This document shows, in pieces, positions 7,592 to 15,321 of a DNA stretch of 20,298 nucleotides. This stretch comes from an uncultured Holophagaceae bacterium. Its GTDB lineage: Bacteria; Acidobacteriota; Holophagae; Holophagales; Holophagaceae. The DNA is taken from NCBI GenBank assembly GCA_903927605.1, contig CAIYNT010000143.1:1-20298 (forward strand), in the 5' to 3' direction. The notes under the pieces are model-generated. The model had not been told where the DNA came from. It did no database searches and was given only the letters and a program-made list of their open reading frames with translations. Positions within the stretch are counted from its first letter, which is position 1. Each line of letters begins with the position of its first letter. The translations under genes and the position numbers were made by a program.

Positions 7592-9403
7592 ATGTCCAGC
7601 ATCCGCCGTTTCTACCGGGAGCATCTGATCCGGTTCCTGCCCGCTATTCTGGGCGGGATGCTCCTTCTGCTGGCCGCCGGACTCTGCCAGTCACTGCTGA
7701 TCGGAAGCCTCAACTTCGTCTTCAAGGACAACCTGCACATGGCCCCGCCGGGCGCCAAGGCCACGGGGGCCTTCGCCGCGCTGGACCAGCTGAAGCTGTG
7801 GCTGATGACCCACATGCCCCGGCGCGCCGATCTGCAGCAGAGCTCGCACTTTGTTCCCATCCTCCTGGTAACCCTGTTTCTCCTGAAGGGCCTGCTCGGC
7901 TACGCGGGCACCCTGCTCATGGTCCGGTCGGGCATCCGCGCCACTCAAGAGCTGCGGGAACGCCTGTTCGGCCACCTGCTGTCCCAGGAGCCCGCCTTCT
8001 TCCAGCAGCACCCGGTGGGTGAGCTCATCACCCGCTGCATCTCCGACGTGGGTGCCGTGCAGGGCATCGCCAGCAATCAGCTGGCGGAAGCCGTGCGGGA
8101 AATCTGCCTGGCCGTGGCCATGGTGTCCGCCCTCCTCTGGATGGACTGGAAGCTCTCCCTCACGCTCTTCATCGCCGGTCCCTTGGTGGTCATTCCCGTG
8201 CGGAAGCTGAGCCGCCGCATCCGCGCCGTGAACCACCGCAACCAGGAGGCCTCCAGCCACCTGCTCCAGCGCCTCAAGGAAGTCTTCAGCAACATCCGCG
8301 TGGTGCTGGGGTTTGCGCGCGAAGACTTCGAGGTCCAGCGGTTCAAGAAACAGAATTTCGAGCTCTACCGCCTGGGGATGAAGAGCGCCCGGGCCTCGGC
8401 CCTGTCCACGCCGATCATGGAACTCGTGGGCGGCTGCCTGCTGGCGGGACTAGTGGCCTATGCCTCCGCGGAGATCCGCTCGGGCCGCCTCACCGGCGCG
8501 GACTTCTTCACCTACCTGCTGGCGGTCTACCAGCTCTACGACCCCCTCCGGCGGCTCACCAAGCTCAACAATGAGGTCCAGGTGGCCACCGCCAGCCTCG
8601 ACCGCGTCTACAGCATGCTCAACCGCACCTGCGAACTCCCGACTCTCGCCGCTCCCACCCCCGTCCCCACCAGCCCCACGATCCTCAGATTCGAAGGCGT
8701 CCAGTTCGCCTATGATGCCAAGCACCCTGTCCTGCGCGACATTGACCTCGAGGTGCGCTCTGGGGAAACCGTGGCCCTGGTGGGCGGCAGCGGGGGTGGC
8801 AAGACCACCCTGGTGAATCTGGTGCCGCGCTTTTTCGATCCCACGGCAGGCCGCCTCACCCTGGATGGCATCGATCTGCGGGACTTCGATCCCCGGGACC
8901 TGCGGAAACGCATCGGCATCGTCACCCAGGAGACCCTGCTCTTCATGGACACAGTGCACGACAACATCGCCTACGGCCTCCAGGCCAACCGGGAAACCGT
9001 CATAGAGGCGGCGAAAAAAGCCCACGCCCACGAGTTCATATCGGCCCTGCCCAAGGGCTATGACACGCCCCTGGCGGAAACGGGCTCCAGTCTCAGCGGT
9101 GGCCAGCGCCAGCGTCTGGCCATCGCCCGAGCCCTCCTGCAGGATCCGCCCATCCTCATCCTCGATGAGGCGACCAGCGCCCTGGATACCGAAAGCGAGC
9201 GCGCCGTGCAGGCGGCGCTCGAGACCCTCATGCAAAACCGGACCACGCTGGTGATCGCCCACCGTCTCAGCACCATCCAGCGGGCCACACGAATTTGCGC
9301 CATGAAGCATGGCCACATCGTCGAACAGGGCACCCACGAGGAATTGCTTTCGCGTGACGGCGAGTACGCGCGCCTGCACAAGCTGCAGTTCGCCGAGGCC
9401 TGA
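7592..9403 (+). CDS. ABC exporter half-transporter, MsbA-like
   Basis: 603 aa in the usual exporter order: a six-helix transmembrane domain (about residues 1-330, first helix FLPAILGGMLLLLAAGLCQS) followed by an ATP-binding domain. The nucleotide-binding motifs are complete: Walker A GGSGGGKTT (G398-T406), Q-loop region IVTQETLLF, signature LSGGQRQR (from L501), Walker B ILILDEATSALD (D525, E526) and H-loop His557. It would act as an inner-membrane homodimer. The best match by motif and length is the MsbA lipid-A/lipid flippase family, but multidrug half-exporters look the same at this level, so I leave the symbol empty. It starts 26 bases after the TPR gene stop with a GAGGG ribosome site, and queA follows 10 bases after its stop. 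Confidence 0.93.
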   Translation: MSSIRRFYREHLIRFLPAILGGMLLLLAAGLCQSLLIGSLNFVFKDNLHMAPPGAKATGAFAALDQLKLWLMTHMPRRADLQQSSHFVPILLVTLFLLKGLLGYAGTLLMVRSGIRATQELRERLFGHLLSQEPAFFQQHPVGELITRCISDVGAVQGIASNQLAEAVREICLAVAMVSALLWMDWKLSLTLFIAGPLVVIPVRKLSRRIRAVNHRNQEASSHLLQRLKEVFSNIRVVLGFAREDFEVQRFKKQNFELYRLGMKSARASALSTPIMELVGGCLLAGLVAYASAEIRSGRLTGADFFTYLLAVYQLYDPLRRLTKLNNEVQVATASLDRVYSMLNRTCELPTLAAPTPVPTSPTILRFEGVQFAYDAKHPVLRDIDLEVRSGETVALVGGSGGGKTTLVNLVPRFFDPTAGRLTLDGIDLRDFDPRDLRKRIGIVTQETLLFMDTVHDNIAYGLQANRETVIEAAKKAHAHEFISALPKGYDTPLAETGSSLSGGQRQRLAIARALLQDPPILILDEATSALDTESERAVQAALETLMQNRTTLVIAHRLSTIQRATRICAMKHGHIVEQGTHEELLSRDGEYARLHKLQFAEA

Positions 9404-9413
9404 TGCCTGTCCG

Positions 9414-10481
9414 ATGAAGCGCTCCGAGTTCCACTTCGACCTGCCGCCGGACCTCATCGCGCAGCACCCCGCGCCGGACCGCGACGGCGCCCGCCTGCTG
9501 GTGGTGGACGCGCAATCGGGAACCTGGTCCCACCGCGCCATCCGCGACCTGCCGGAACTCATCCCAGCGGGTAGCCTCTGCGTGCCGAACGATGTGCGCG
9601 TCCGTCATGCCCGTATCTTCCTGCGGCGCCGCGGCGGCGGCTCCGGGGAAGCACTGCTGCTTCGCAGTCTCGGAGCGGGTGTGTTCGAAGCCATGCTGAG
9701 GCCCGGGGCTCGCCTGAAACCCGGCGCTTCGGCAACTGTCATCGATCCGGTTTCTTTGGCTGAGCTGGCACGAATCGACGTGCTGGGGACCTTGCCTGAA
9801 GGCCTCCGGACCGTCCGGGTCCACGCGGAACACGATCTGGACTGGGACGAAATTGATCGCATCGGCCGCCTGCCCCTGCCGCCCTACATCGAGCACCTGG
9901 CGGACGACGAGGACGAAACCCGCTACCAGACCGTCTTTGCCGCCCGGGAAGGCGAGGCGGTGGCGGCCCCCACGGCCGGGCTCCACTTCACGCCGGAACT
10001 CATCGCGGCCCTGCGGGCCCGGGGCTGCGGCTGGCACCCGGTGCGACTCCACGTGGGTCTCGGCACCTTCCGTCCAATGACCGCAGAGCGGCTCGAAGAC
10101 CACGCCATGCATGAGGAACGTTTTGAAATTCCGATAGAGACCGCGGCCATTCTGGAATCCATTTTCCTGAATCGTTCCAGGCCGGTGCTCTGTGTGGGCA
10201 CGACATCCCTGCGCACGCTGGAAGGCGCGTGGACCGGCACATCCCTCGCGCATGAGGGGGCCACCCGATTGTTCATCACGCCGGGCTACAGGCTTCGCAC
10301 TGCGGATCATCTCCTCACCAACTTCCACTTGCCGGAGAGCACGCTGTTCGTGCTGGTATCCGCGTTGCTCGGGCTCGATCTTGCCCGGGCCGCCTATGCC
10401 GAGGCGGTGCGGGAGAGATACCGGTTCTTCAGTTACGGCGATGCGATGTTGATCCTGAATGCACGGCGCGGAGGCCTATAG
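9414..10481 (+). CDS. queA: S-adenosylmethionine:tRNA ribosyltransferase-isomerase
   Basis: Transfers and isomerises the ribosyl part of S-adenosylmethionine onto preQ1-modified tRNA to give epoxyqueuosine. The product is 355 aa, normal for QueA. Conserved blocks are visible throughout: an N-terminal FHFDLPPDLIAQHPAPDRDG, PNDVRVRHARI (usually NDTRV), TAGLHFTPEL, HVGLGTFRPM, VGTTSLRTLE, TNFHLPESTLFVLVSALLG and the C-terminal YRFFSYGDAMLIL. I chose the ATG at 9414 because it gives the family N-terminus MKRSEF; its ribosome site is weak (GAGG at 9395-9398, rather far), so coupling to the upstream ABC gene is plausible. Its last 6 bases overlap the end of the convergent membrane-protein gene. Confidence 0.96.
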   Translation: MKRSEFHFDLPPDLIAQHPAPDRDGARLLVVDAQSGTWSHRAIRDLPELIPAGSLCVPNDVRVRHARIFLRRRGGGSGEALLLRSLGAGVFEAMLRPGARLKPGASATVIDPVSLAELARIDVLGTLPEGLRTVRVHAEHDLDWDEIDRIGRLPLPPYIEHLADDEDETRYQTVFAAREGEAVAAPTAGLHFTPELIAALRARGCGWHPVRLHVGLGTFRPMTAERLEDHAMHEERFEIPIETAAILESIFLNRSRPVLCVGTTSLRTLEGAWTGTSLAHEGATRLFITPGYRLRTADHLLTNFHLPESTLFVLVSALLGLDLARAAYAEAVRERYRFFSYGDAMLILNARRGGL

Positions 10482-10823
10482 GTAATCCACAAACTGGTGG
10501 ATCACCGGAATGCGGTGTTTCTTGCCCTTGGTGGCCTGCAGGATGCTGGTCACGGACATGCCCAGGCACCAGAGCAGCCAGAGCGGCAGGAGGAATCGGG
10601 TGGCCACGGAACCGAACACGGGGAAAAGGCCGATGACTACCAAGGCCAGCGTGAACACGCATTCGGCAAAGGCCAGAATGACACCCTGACGAGCGTGCCA
10701 CAGCAGCTCTGAATCCTCGCGGTTCCGCATGTAGGGCAGGAAAGCCCAGGGCCCGGAGTAGCACAGGATCAGATCTCGCAAGCGCTCCCCCACATAGAGG
10801 GGGGTCGGGACATCCATGGGCAC
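10476..10823 (-). CDS. Small membrane protein, DUF4870-like
   Basis: 115 aa from the chosen GTG at 10823, which has a well-placed Shine-Dalgarno (GGAGG on the minus strand, plus-strand 10829-10833, 5-base spacer). An ATG at 10886 would give 136 aa but has no visible ribosome site. The protein shows a first hydrophobic segment (LILCYSGPWAFLPY), then a HARQG motif leading into two hydrophobic helices (GVILAFAECVFTLALVVIGL and FLLPLWLLWCLGMSVTSIL). This pattern resembles DUF4870-family small membrane proteins. Function is unknown. It converges on queA with a 6-base overlap of the two 3' ends. The 149 bases upstream, up to the next gene at 10973, are non-coding and would carry both divergent promoters. 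Confidence 0.7.
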   Translation of the reverse strand: MPMDVPTPLYVGERLRDLILCYSGPWAFLPYMRNREDSELLWHARQGVILAFAECVFTLALVVIGLFPVFGSVATRFLLPLWLLWCLGMSVTSILQATKGKKHRIPVIHQFVDYL

Positions 10824-10947
10824 GGCAACCTCCGGAATGAGAATAACCCAAGGAGGGCTAAACCCTGTGGCGCCTGTTTGTGCCATCGAACTACATCTAA
10901 AGGTCTAGCAGTCTTGGCCTTGACCAATTATTCGTCCTGTCCATCCT

Positions 10948-10972
10948 GGATCCAGACCCGATCTGGAGTTCC
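10948..10972 (+). promoter_or_regulatory. Inverted repeat containing the ribosome-binding site of the cytochrome-like lipoprotein
   Basis: TCCAGA (10951-10956) and TCTGGA (10962-10967) form a perfect 6-bp stem with a 5-base loop. GGA (10948-10950) and TCC (10970-10972) can extend it past a 2-base bulge. The GGAG at 10965-10968, the only good ribosome site for the ATG at 10973, lies mostly inside the 3' arm. This could limit translation until the hairpin opens. The reading is structural only; no regulator or ligand is indicated. Confidence 0.4.
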
Positions 10973-11449
10973 ATGCGAGTGGCTCTGCTACCCATCCCCT
11001 TGGCCATCCTTTGCGCCTGCAGTGGGGGAGGCGGGGGAACGACTGCGGTACCGCCACCGGCACCCACCACCTGCCCCATTCCGGTGGCCAAGATCAATCC
11101 CTCCTTCTCGACTGACATCTATCCCGCCCTCCAGAGCAGCTGCGGCTCTTCGGCCACCAGCTGCCACCAGGGGCCTTCGCCCACAGGCCACGTGATCTAT
11201 TCGGGTACTTCGGCAGAGGTCTACGCTCAGCTGGTGAATGTCCCACCCGCCAATGCGCCCACGGGCCAAGGCTGGCTTCGCGTGAAGCCCGGAGACATGG
11301 CCCACTCCTGGATCATCGAGAAGGTCACCAAAGATCAACCGGGTGGATCCGGGTACGGCGCTCGCATGCCCCTGGCCGCGCCCGACCTGTGTCAGCCCAC
11401 CGTGGACACGCTCTCGGCCTGGATCAGCGCCGGGGCCCTCAACAACTAG
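10973..11449 (+). CDS. Cytochrome-c-like lipoprotein
   Basis: 158 aa with a short lipoprotein signal (MRVALLPIPLAILCACSGGG; the lipobox ends at Cys14 or Cys16) followed by a Gly/Pro linker. The mature domain resembles the one-domain cytochrome-c-like lipoproteins often encoded beside DUF1800/DUF1501 genes: IYPALQSSC near the start, a CH pair (SCHQGPSPTGH), a PGDMAHSWIIEKV block, a GARMPLA segment supplying a possible axial Met, and the closing DTLSAWISAGALNN. The haem-type motif is atypical: the first Cys is separated from Cys-His by six residues rather than two. It may therefore be a disulfide-stabilised relative that does not bind haem. It is the first gene of a three-gene module; its TAG stop is followed in the same frame, three codons later, by the DUF1800 start. 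Confidence 0.75.
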   Translation: MRVALLPIPLAILCACSGGGGGTTAVPPPAPTTCPIPVAKINPSFSTDIYPALQSSCGSSATSCHQGPSPTGHVIYSGTSAEVYAQLVNVPPANAPTGQGWLRVKPGDMAHSWIIEKVTKDQPGGSGYGARMPLAAPDLCQPTVDTLSAWISAGALNN

Positions 11450-11458
11450 GAGCCCGAC

Positions 11459-13111
11459 ATGGCTGTCCTCTCTGCCATCACCAGCTGGACTGTCGCGGAT
11501 GTGCAGCATTTCGCCCGTCGGGCCGGATTCGGATTGACGCCCGCAGACGCCGCCGTGCTTCAGGCCCAGGCGCCTGGCACGGCCATCGATGCCTGGATCG
11601 ATGGAACCGCCTACGACGCTACCGCCTTCAACACCGCCCTCCTCACCGCCGATGTCGTCACTGAGCCCCTGGTCAGTGCCAATGCTTCCGCTGCCGGCAG
11701 TGTGGACGTGCCCGCCGTTACCGCGCCCCACGCCTTTCTTGCGGAGGGCGCGAACGCCTGGCGCAACAACCTGAACACGGCCCAGGCCCTCTGCGCCTGG
11801 CGCATGCAGCAGAACCCCTACGCCTTCCAGGAGCGCATAGCGCTCTTCTGGCACAACCTCTTCGCCACCGGCTGGCACAAGGTCAACAACGCCGCCCTGA
11901 TGCTGAAGCAGTTCCAGTTGTTCCGCAGCCAAGGGCTGGCCAAGTTCGACGATCTGCTGGTGGCCGTCAGCAAGGATCCGGCCATGCTCATCTGGCTGGA
12001 CTCGGTGCTGAACAACGCTTCGGGCACCAATATCCCCAACGAGAATTATGCCCGCGAAGTCATGGAGCTCTACAGCCTGGGGGCGGACAACGGCTACAAC
12101 CAGACGGACATCACCCAGCTGGCTCTGGCCCTCAGCGGCTGGAGTTTCACCTTCGCCGAGGCCGACTACGTAACGAACCCGACCAATCCCACCCAACGGA
12201 CCCCTGCGGATGGCCGGTTCAAGGTGTACGACGGCAGCGTCATCGCCCCGGACACGCGCCTGTGGTGGGGTGGCACAGCCACGACCAGCTACAACATGCA
12301 TCGTACGGGCACCATCAGCCTCTTTGGGCAGACCCTGGACATCACCACCACCGCAAATGGATGGGCCAAGGGTGAGGACGCGGTGCGCAGCATCGTCTCG
12401 GTGCGGGGTGCCAACTGCGCCCAGTTCCTCGCCCAGCGGTTGCTCACCCACTTCGTCACTGCCGAGTATTCCACCCAGGATCTCAATGACGCGGCCTCCC
12501 TGATCCAATCCTCCAGCTTCGACCTGCGCGTGGTGATGAAGACCCTGCTCAAATCCCAGTACTTCTTCGACCCCGCCAACCAGTTCTCCCTGGTCGAGGG
12601 CCCCGTATCCTGGACCGTGCGGGCCGCCCGGATGCTCTGCCCGTCCCTTGCCGCAGCGAGCGCGCAGAGCCCGAAGGGTTATCCTGCCTGGCGCCTAGTC
12701 ACCAACAATGCCAATACCTTCGACCAGACCGGCATGAGGCTGCTGGATCCCAACGGCCCCAACGGATGGAAGGAGCACACGGCCTGGCTCAACAGCAACA
12801 CCATGCGCTATCGCACCAAGGTTGCCGCCGCCCTCGCTCTGGGCGAGACCCGCTCCTACAACGGAACCACCTACCCGCTGTTCCCCGTTGGCATCACCAC
12901 GGACTGGTTCCCCTCGGCGCCCGCCTCGGCCCAGGCCGTGTACGACCGCCTGGTGGCGCTGCTCCAACCCGCGGCCATTCCCGCCACTGTCTCCACAGCC
13001 TGGCTGAGTTCCCTCTGGCCTTCCTCATTCACCTGGGATACAGCTTCACAGACCAAGGCGAGGGAGCTGGCCTTCCTCATCCTCTGCTCGCCTGCGGGCC
13101 AGCTCTACTGA
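11459..13111 (+). CDS. DUF1800 family protein
   Basis: 550 aa. DUF1800 hallmarks are the N-terminal VQHFARRAGFGLTPAD, NPYAFQERIALFWHNLFATG, the strongly conserved NENYAREVMELYSLG, and the LALALSGWSF that follows. Biochemical function is unknown for the family, which nearly always sits beside a DUF1501 gene. The ATG at 11459 has AGGAG at 11449-11453, and an in-frame stop lies immediately upstream (TAG 11447-11449), so no longer form with a signal peptide is possible without readthrough. The visible N-terminus (MAVLSAITSWTVADVQ) is not a signal peptide, although both neighbours are predicted to be exported. It may remain cytoplasmic, be carried out with the Tat partner, or use another route. 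Confidence 0.93.
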   Translation: MAVLSAITSWTVADVQHFARRAGFGLTPADAAVLQAQAPGTAIDAWIDGTAYDATAFNTALLTADVVTEPLVSANASAAGSVDVPAVTAPHAFLAEGANAWRNNLNTAQALCAWRMQQNPYAFQERIALFWHNLFATGWHKVNNAALMLKQFQLFRSQGLAKFDDLLVAVSKDPAMLIWLDSVLNNASGTNIPNENYAREVMELYSLGADNGYNQTDITQLALALSGWSFTFAEADYVTNPTNPTQRTPADGRFKVYDGSVIAPDTRLWWGGTATTSYNMHRTGTISLFGQTLDITTTANGWAKGEDAVRSIVSVRGANCAQFLAQRLLTHFVTAEYSTQDLNDAASLIQSSSFDLRVVMKTLLKSQYFFDPANQFSLVEGPVSWTVRAARMLCPSLAAASAQSPKGYPAWRLVTNNANTFDQTGMRLLDPNGPNGWKEHTAWLNSNTMRYRTKVAAALALGETRSYNGTTYPLFPVGITTDWFPSAPASAQAVYDRLVALLQPAAIPATVSTAWLSSLWPSSFTWDTASQTKARELAFLILCSPAGQLY

Positions 13112-13123
13112 CAGGAGATGGCG

Positions 13124-14467
13124 ATGACCACGCGACGTGAATTCATCCAGACCCTCGGGGCCACCGGGGTGGCCCTCGCAGGATGGACCGCCTGCGGAGG
13201 GGGTGGAAGCAAGGGGTCCAGCGCCAGTGGGGGAACCACCCAACCTCCCATTGCCATACCGGCTGCGCCCATCCTTGTCATCGTGAACATCGACGGAGGC
13301 TGGGACTGGCTGAACGTGCTGCCTCCGAACGCCGGCGCAAACCTTGGGGTGTACCAGACGAAACGCGCCAACCTCGGCATCACCGACCCGGCCCTGCTCA
13401 CGGATCTGGGCAGCGGCATCGCGCTGAACAATGACTTCACCGGCATGGATCAGCTACACGCCCTGGGCCGCGTGGCCTGGATCCCAGGCATCGGTATGCC
13501 CAATCCGAACCTGTCGCACTTCACGTCCATCGACCTCTGGGGTCAGGGCGCCACGGTGCCCGCAGGGACCGGCTGGCTCGGGCGATACGCAGACACGGCC
13601 TTCAGCCCTACGGGTGACGTCCTCCGGGGTCTGACCGTGACCTCGGACCTGCCTGTCATGCTGAAGGGCGCGAACCGCAGCTTTGTGTCCATCACCGGCG
13701 CCGGGGGCTACGTCTATCCGGCCTATCTGTTGAGCGGCAGCACCGTACCCGACGCTGCCACCCTGGAAAACGGCTGGGGCACTGCGATCGCAGCCCCCGG
13801 TTCAAAGCCGGGGTATCTCGCCGCGGCCCAGGCCGGGAAACTCTTCTACGACGCGCAGAACAACCCCGCCTTTGGCACCGGGGGGTCCCTCGCATCCCGC
13901 ACCCCCACCGTTCCCTACCCAGGAGACGCCGCCTATCCGACCAAGCGGCTCGACGGCTCCAATCTCACGAGTTCGCTCAGCAGCCAATTCAAGCTCATCG
14001 CCCAGATGATCGCCGCGGGCCTCCCGGCCCAGGTGTTCTTCTCCCGGCTCGGCGGATGGGATACGCACAGCAACGAGGCGGTGGATCTTCCGAATCTCCA
14101 GCGCGCCCTCGGCGGCTCCATCAAGGCCTTCTACGACGATCTCGCCACCATCACCACCACCTCCGGCAACGCCCAGGATCGGGTGATGATCCTTGCCTAC
14201 AGTGAATTCGGGCGCCGCGTCCAGGAGAACGCCGGGGGTACGGACCATGGCACCGCCGGGCTCTCCTTCTGCGTGGGCAAGGCCGTGAAGGGAGGGCTTT
14301 ATGGCGCCTACCCCGATCTCACCAGTCTGGATGCCAACGGGAACATGAAGTTCACCACCGATTTCCGCAGCCTCTATGCGACCGTGCTGGACCGCTGGCT
14401 GGGGCAGGCCACCGCCACCACCGACAGTCTGCTTGGCACCAGCTATCCGAGGCTTGCCTTCCTCTGA
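13124..14467 (+). CDS. DUF1501 family protein with Tat/lipoprotein signal
   Basis: 447 aa from the chosen ATG at 13124. The Shine-Dalgarno AGGAG (13113-13117) directly touches another in-frame ATG at 13118 but sits 6 bases from 13124, which favours the latter. The N-terminus has a twin-arginine motif (TTRREFIQ), a hydrophobic stretch and a possible lipobox (GWTAC) followed by a Gly/Ser linker, so it is predicted to be exported folded and perhaps lipid-anchored. DUF1501 blocks (alkaline-phosphatase/sulfatase-like fold) are PILVIVNIDGGWDWLNVLPP, RLGGWDTHSNE, VMILAYSEFGRRVQENA and GGTDHGTAGLSFCVG. No substrate is known. It lies in the same frame as the DUF1800 gene, with a single TGA and a 12-base gap between them. 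Confidence 0.93.
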   Translation: MTTRREFIQTLGATGVALAGWTACGGGGSKGSSASGGTTQPPIAIPAAPILVIVNIDGGWDWLNVLPPNAGANLGVYQTKRANLGITDPALLTDLGSGIALNNDFTGMDQLHALGRVAWIPGIGMPNPNLSHFTSIDLWGQGATVPAGTGWLGRYADTAFSPTGDVLRGLTVTSDLPVMLKGANRSFVSITGAGGYVYPAYLLSGSTVPDAATLENGWGTAIAAPGSKPGYLAAAQAGKLFYDAQNNPAFGTGGSLASRTPTVPYPGDAAYPTKRLDGSNLTSSLSSQFKLIAQMIAAGLPAQVFFSRLGGWDTHSNEAVDLPNLQRALGGSIKAFYDDLATITTTSGNAQDRVMILAYSEFGRRVQENAGGTDHGTAGLSFCVGKAVKGGLYGAYPDLTSLDANGNMKFTTDFRSLYATVLDRWLGQATATTDSLLGTSYPRLAFL

Positions 14468-14474
14468 GCGTGGA

Positions 14475-15254
14475 TCAGTGCCCCCGCAGCGCCACCAACA
14501 AGGCCATCAGCAGCACAATGGTGGCGTAGATCTGTTTCAGTTTTACACCCCGGGTACGGGTCGCCACCCGGGCTCCACCTAAGGCACCGATGGCGAAACC
14601 GATGGCCACACCCAGGATCACGACCCAGGGCAAGCCGCCCTGGGCATAGACATAGACGCCGGGCAGGCCGATGGGCGGCAGCAGCATCATCAGGCTGGCC
14701 AGCTGCGCTTCATGCTGGGTCATCCTGAATTTTGAAGCCAGCAGCGGGACCACCACCACCGCACCACCCAGACCGGTAAGACCGGACACCACGCCCGCCA
14801 GAAACCCGATGGGCAGACCCCAGGTCCAGAGCCCCGAAAGGTCAATGGGCTCCGCTCCCCGGTCCACGATCGTCGGCTCCTGTCGCAGAAAGGTCTTCAC
14901 AGCTAGGAGAACCAGGAACGCCGCATAGCCCCACCGCAGAGTGTTCGAAGGAATGAGGTTCGCCACCAGGGCGCCACCGTAGATCCCGAAGAGGAAGGCC
15001 AGGATGAGTACGCCTACCAGGGGGAGGCTGGAGGCGATGCCCCGCCGTCGATACTGCAGCACGGCCGGAAGCCCCGTGGGGAGCAGCATGGCCGCCAGGG
15101 TGGCGCCCTGGGCACGGTGCTGGTCCAGATTCAGGATCAGCCCGAGCAGGGGCACCATGACGATGCCACCACCTACCCCAAACAGACCCGCCAGGAGTCC
15201 CCCGCAGAGGCCCGTGCCCAGCCCCGCCAGCAGGTGGCCTGCCTCAATGGTCAC
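14475..15254 (-). CDS. TauE/SafE-family (sulfite exporter-type) membrane permease
   Basis: 259 aa, rich in hydrophobic helices, about eight transmembrane segments in two homologous halves. Each half opens with the family's glycine-rich motif: GGLLAGLFGVGGGIVMVPLL near the N-terminus and GVVSGLTGLGGAVVVVPLL in the second half. The family moves small anions such as sulfite, sulfonates or organosulfur compounds across the inner membrane; the substrate here cannot be told. Start is GTG at 15254; a G-rich stretch upstream (GGGTGA on the minus strand) is a modest ribosome site. It converges on the DUF1501 gene with only 7 bases between stops, and diverges from the PdeM-like gene across 67 bases that should hold both promoters. 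Confidence 0.93.
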   Translation of the reverse strand: MTIEAGHLLAGLGTGLCGGLLAGLFGVGGGIVMVPLLGLILNLDQHRAQGATLAAMLLPTGLPAVLQYRRRGIASSLPLVGVLILAFLFGIYGGALVANLIPSNTLRWGYAAFLVLLAVKTFLRQEPTIVDRGAEPIDLSGLWTWGLPIGFLAGVVSGLTGLGGAVVVVPLLASKFRMTQHEAQLASLMMLLPPIGLPGVYVYAQGGLPWVVILGVAIGFAIGALGGARVATRTRGVKLKQIYATIVLLMALLVALRGH

Positions 15255-15321
15255 GATTCACCCATTCCCATCCAAAGGATTCTGCGCCGGCGTGTGTTCC
15301 AATGGAAGGTTGGAGGTTCTT

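Noticed and set aside
8450..9562. A 370-codon minus-strand open frame across the ABC exporter ATPase domain.
   Set aside because: It lies opposite the Walker A, signature and Walker B motifs, which fix the real coding strand; no independent motif or ribosome site was seen.
10476..10481. The 6-base 3' overlap of queA and the convergent membrane-protein gene, considered as a sign of a misannotated end.
   Set aside because: Both stops are clear and both C-termini look natural; short convergent overlaps are common in compact genomes.
10920..10947. TTGACC (10920-10925) as a -35 box with CATCCT (10942-10947) as -10 for the lipoprotein gene.
   Set aside because: The -35 is good, but the -10 matches only three of six consensus positions and the start would leave a very short leader; not strong enough to list as a promoter.
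10988..12508. A 506-codon open frame on the minus strand across the cytochrome-like lipoprotein and DUF1800 genes.
   Set aside because: The plus-strand genes have recognisable families and ribosome sites. The antisense product is Gly/Val/Arg-rich with no domain I recognise, as expected for antisense frames in high-GC DNA.
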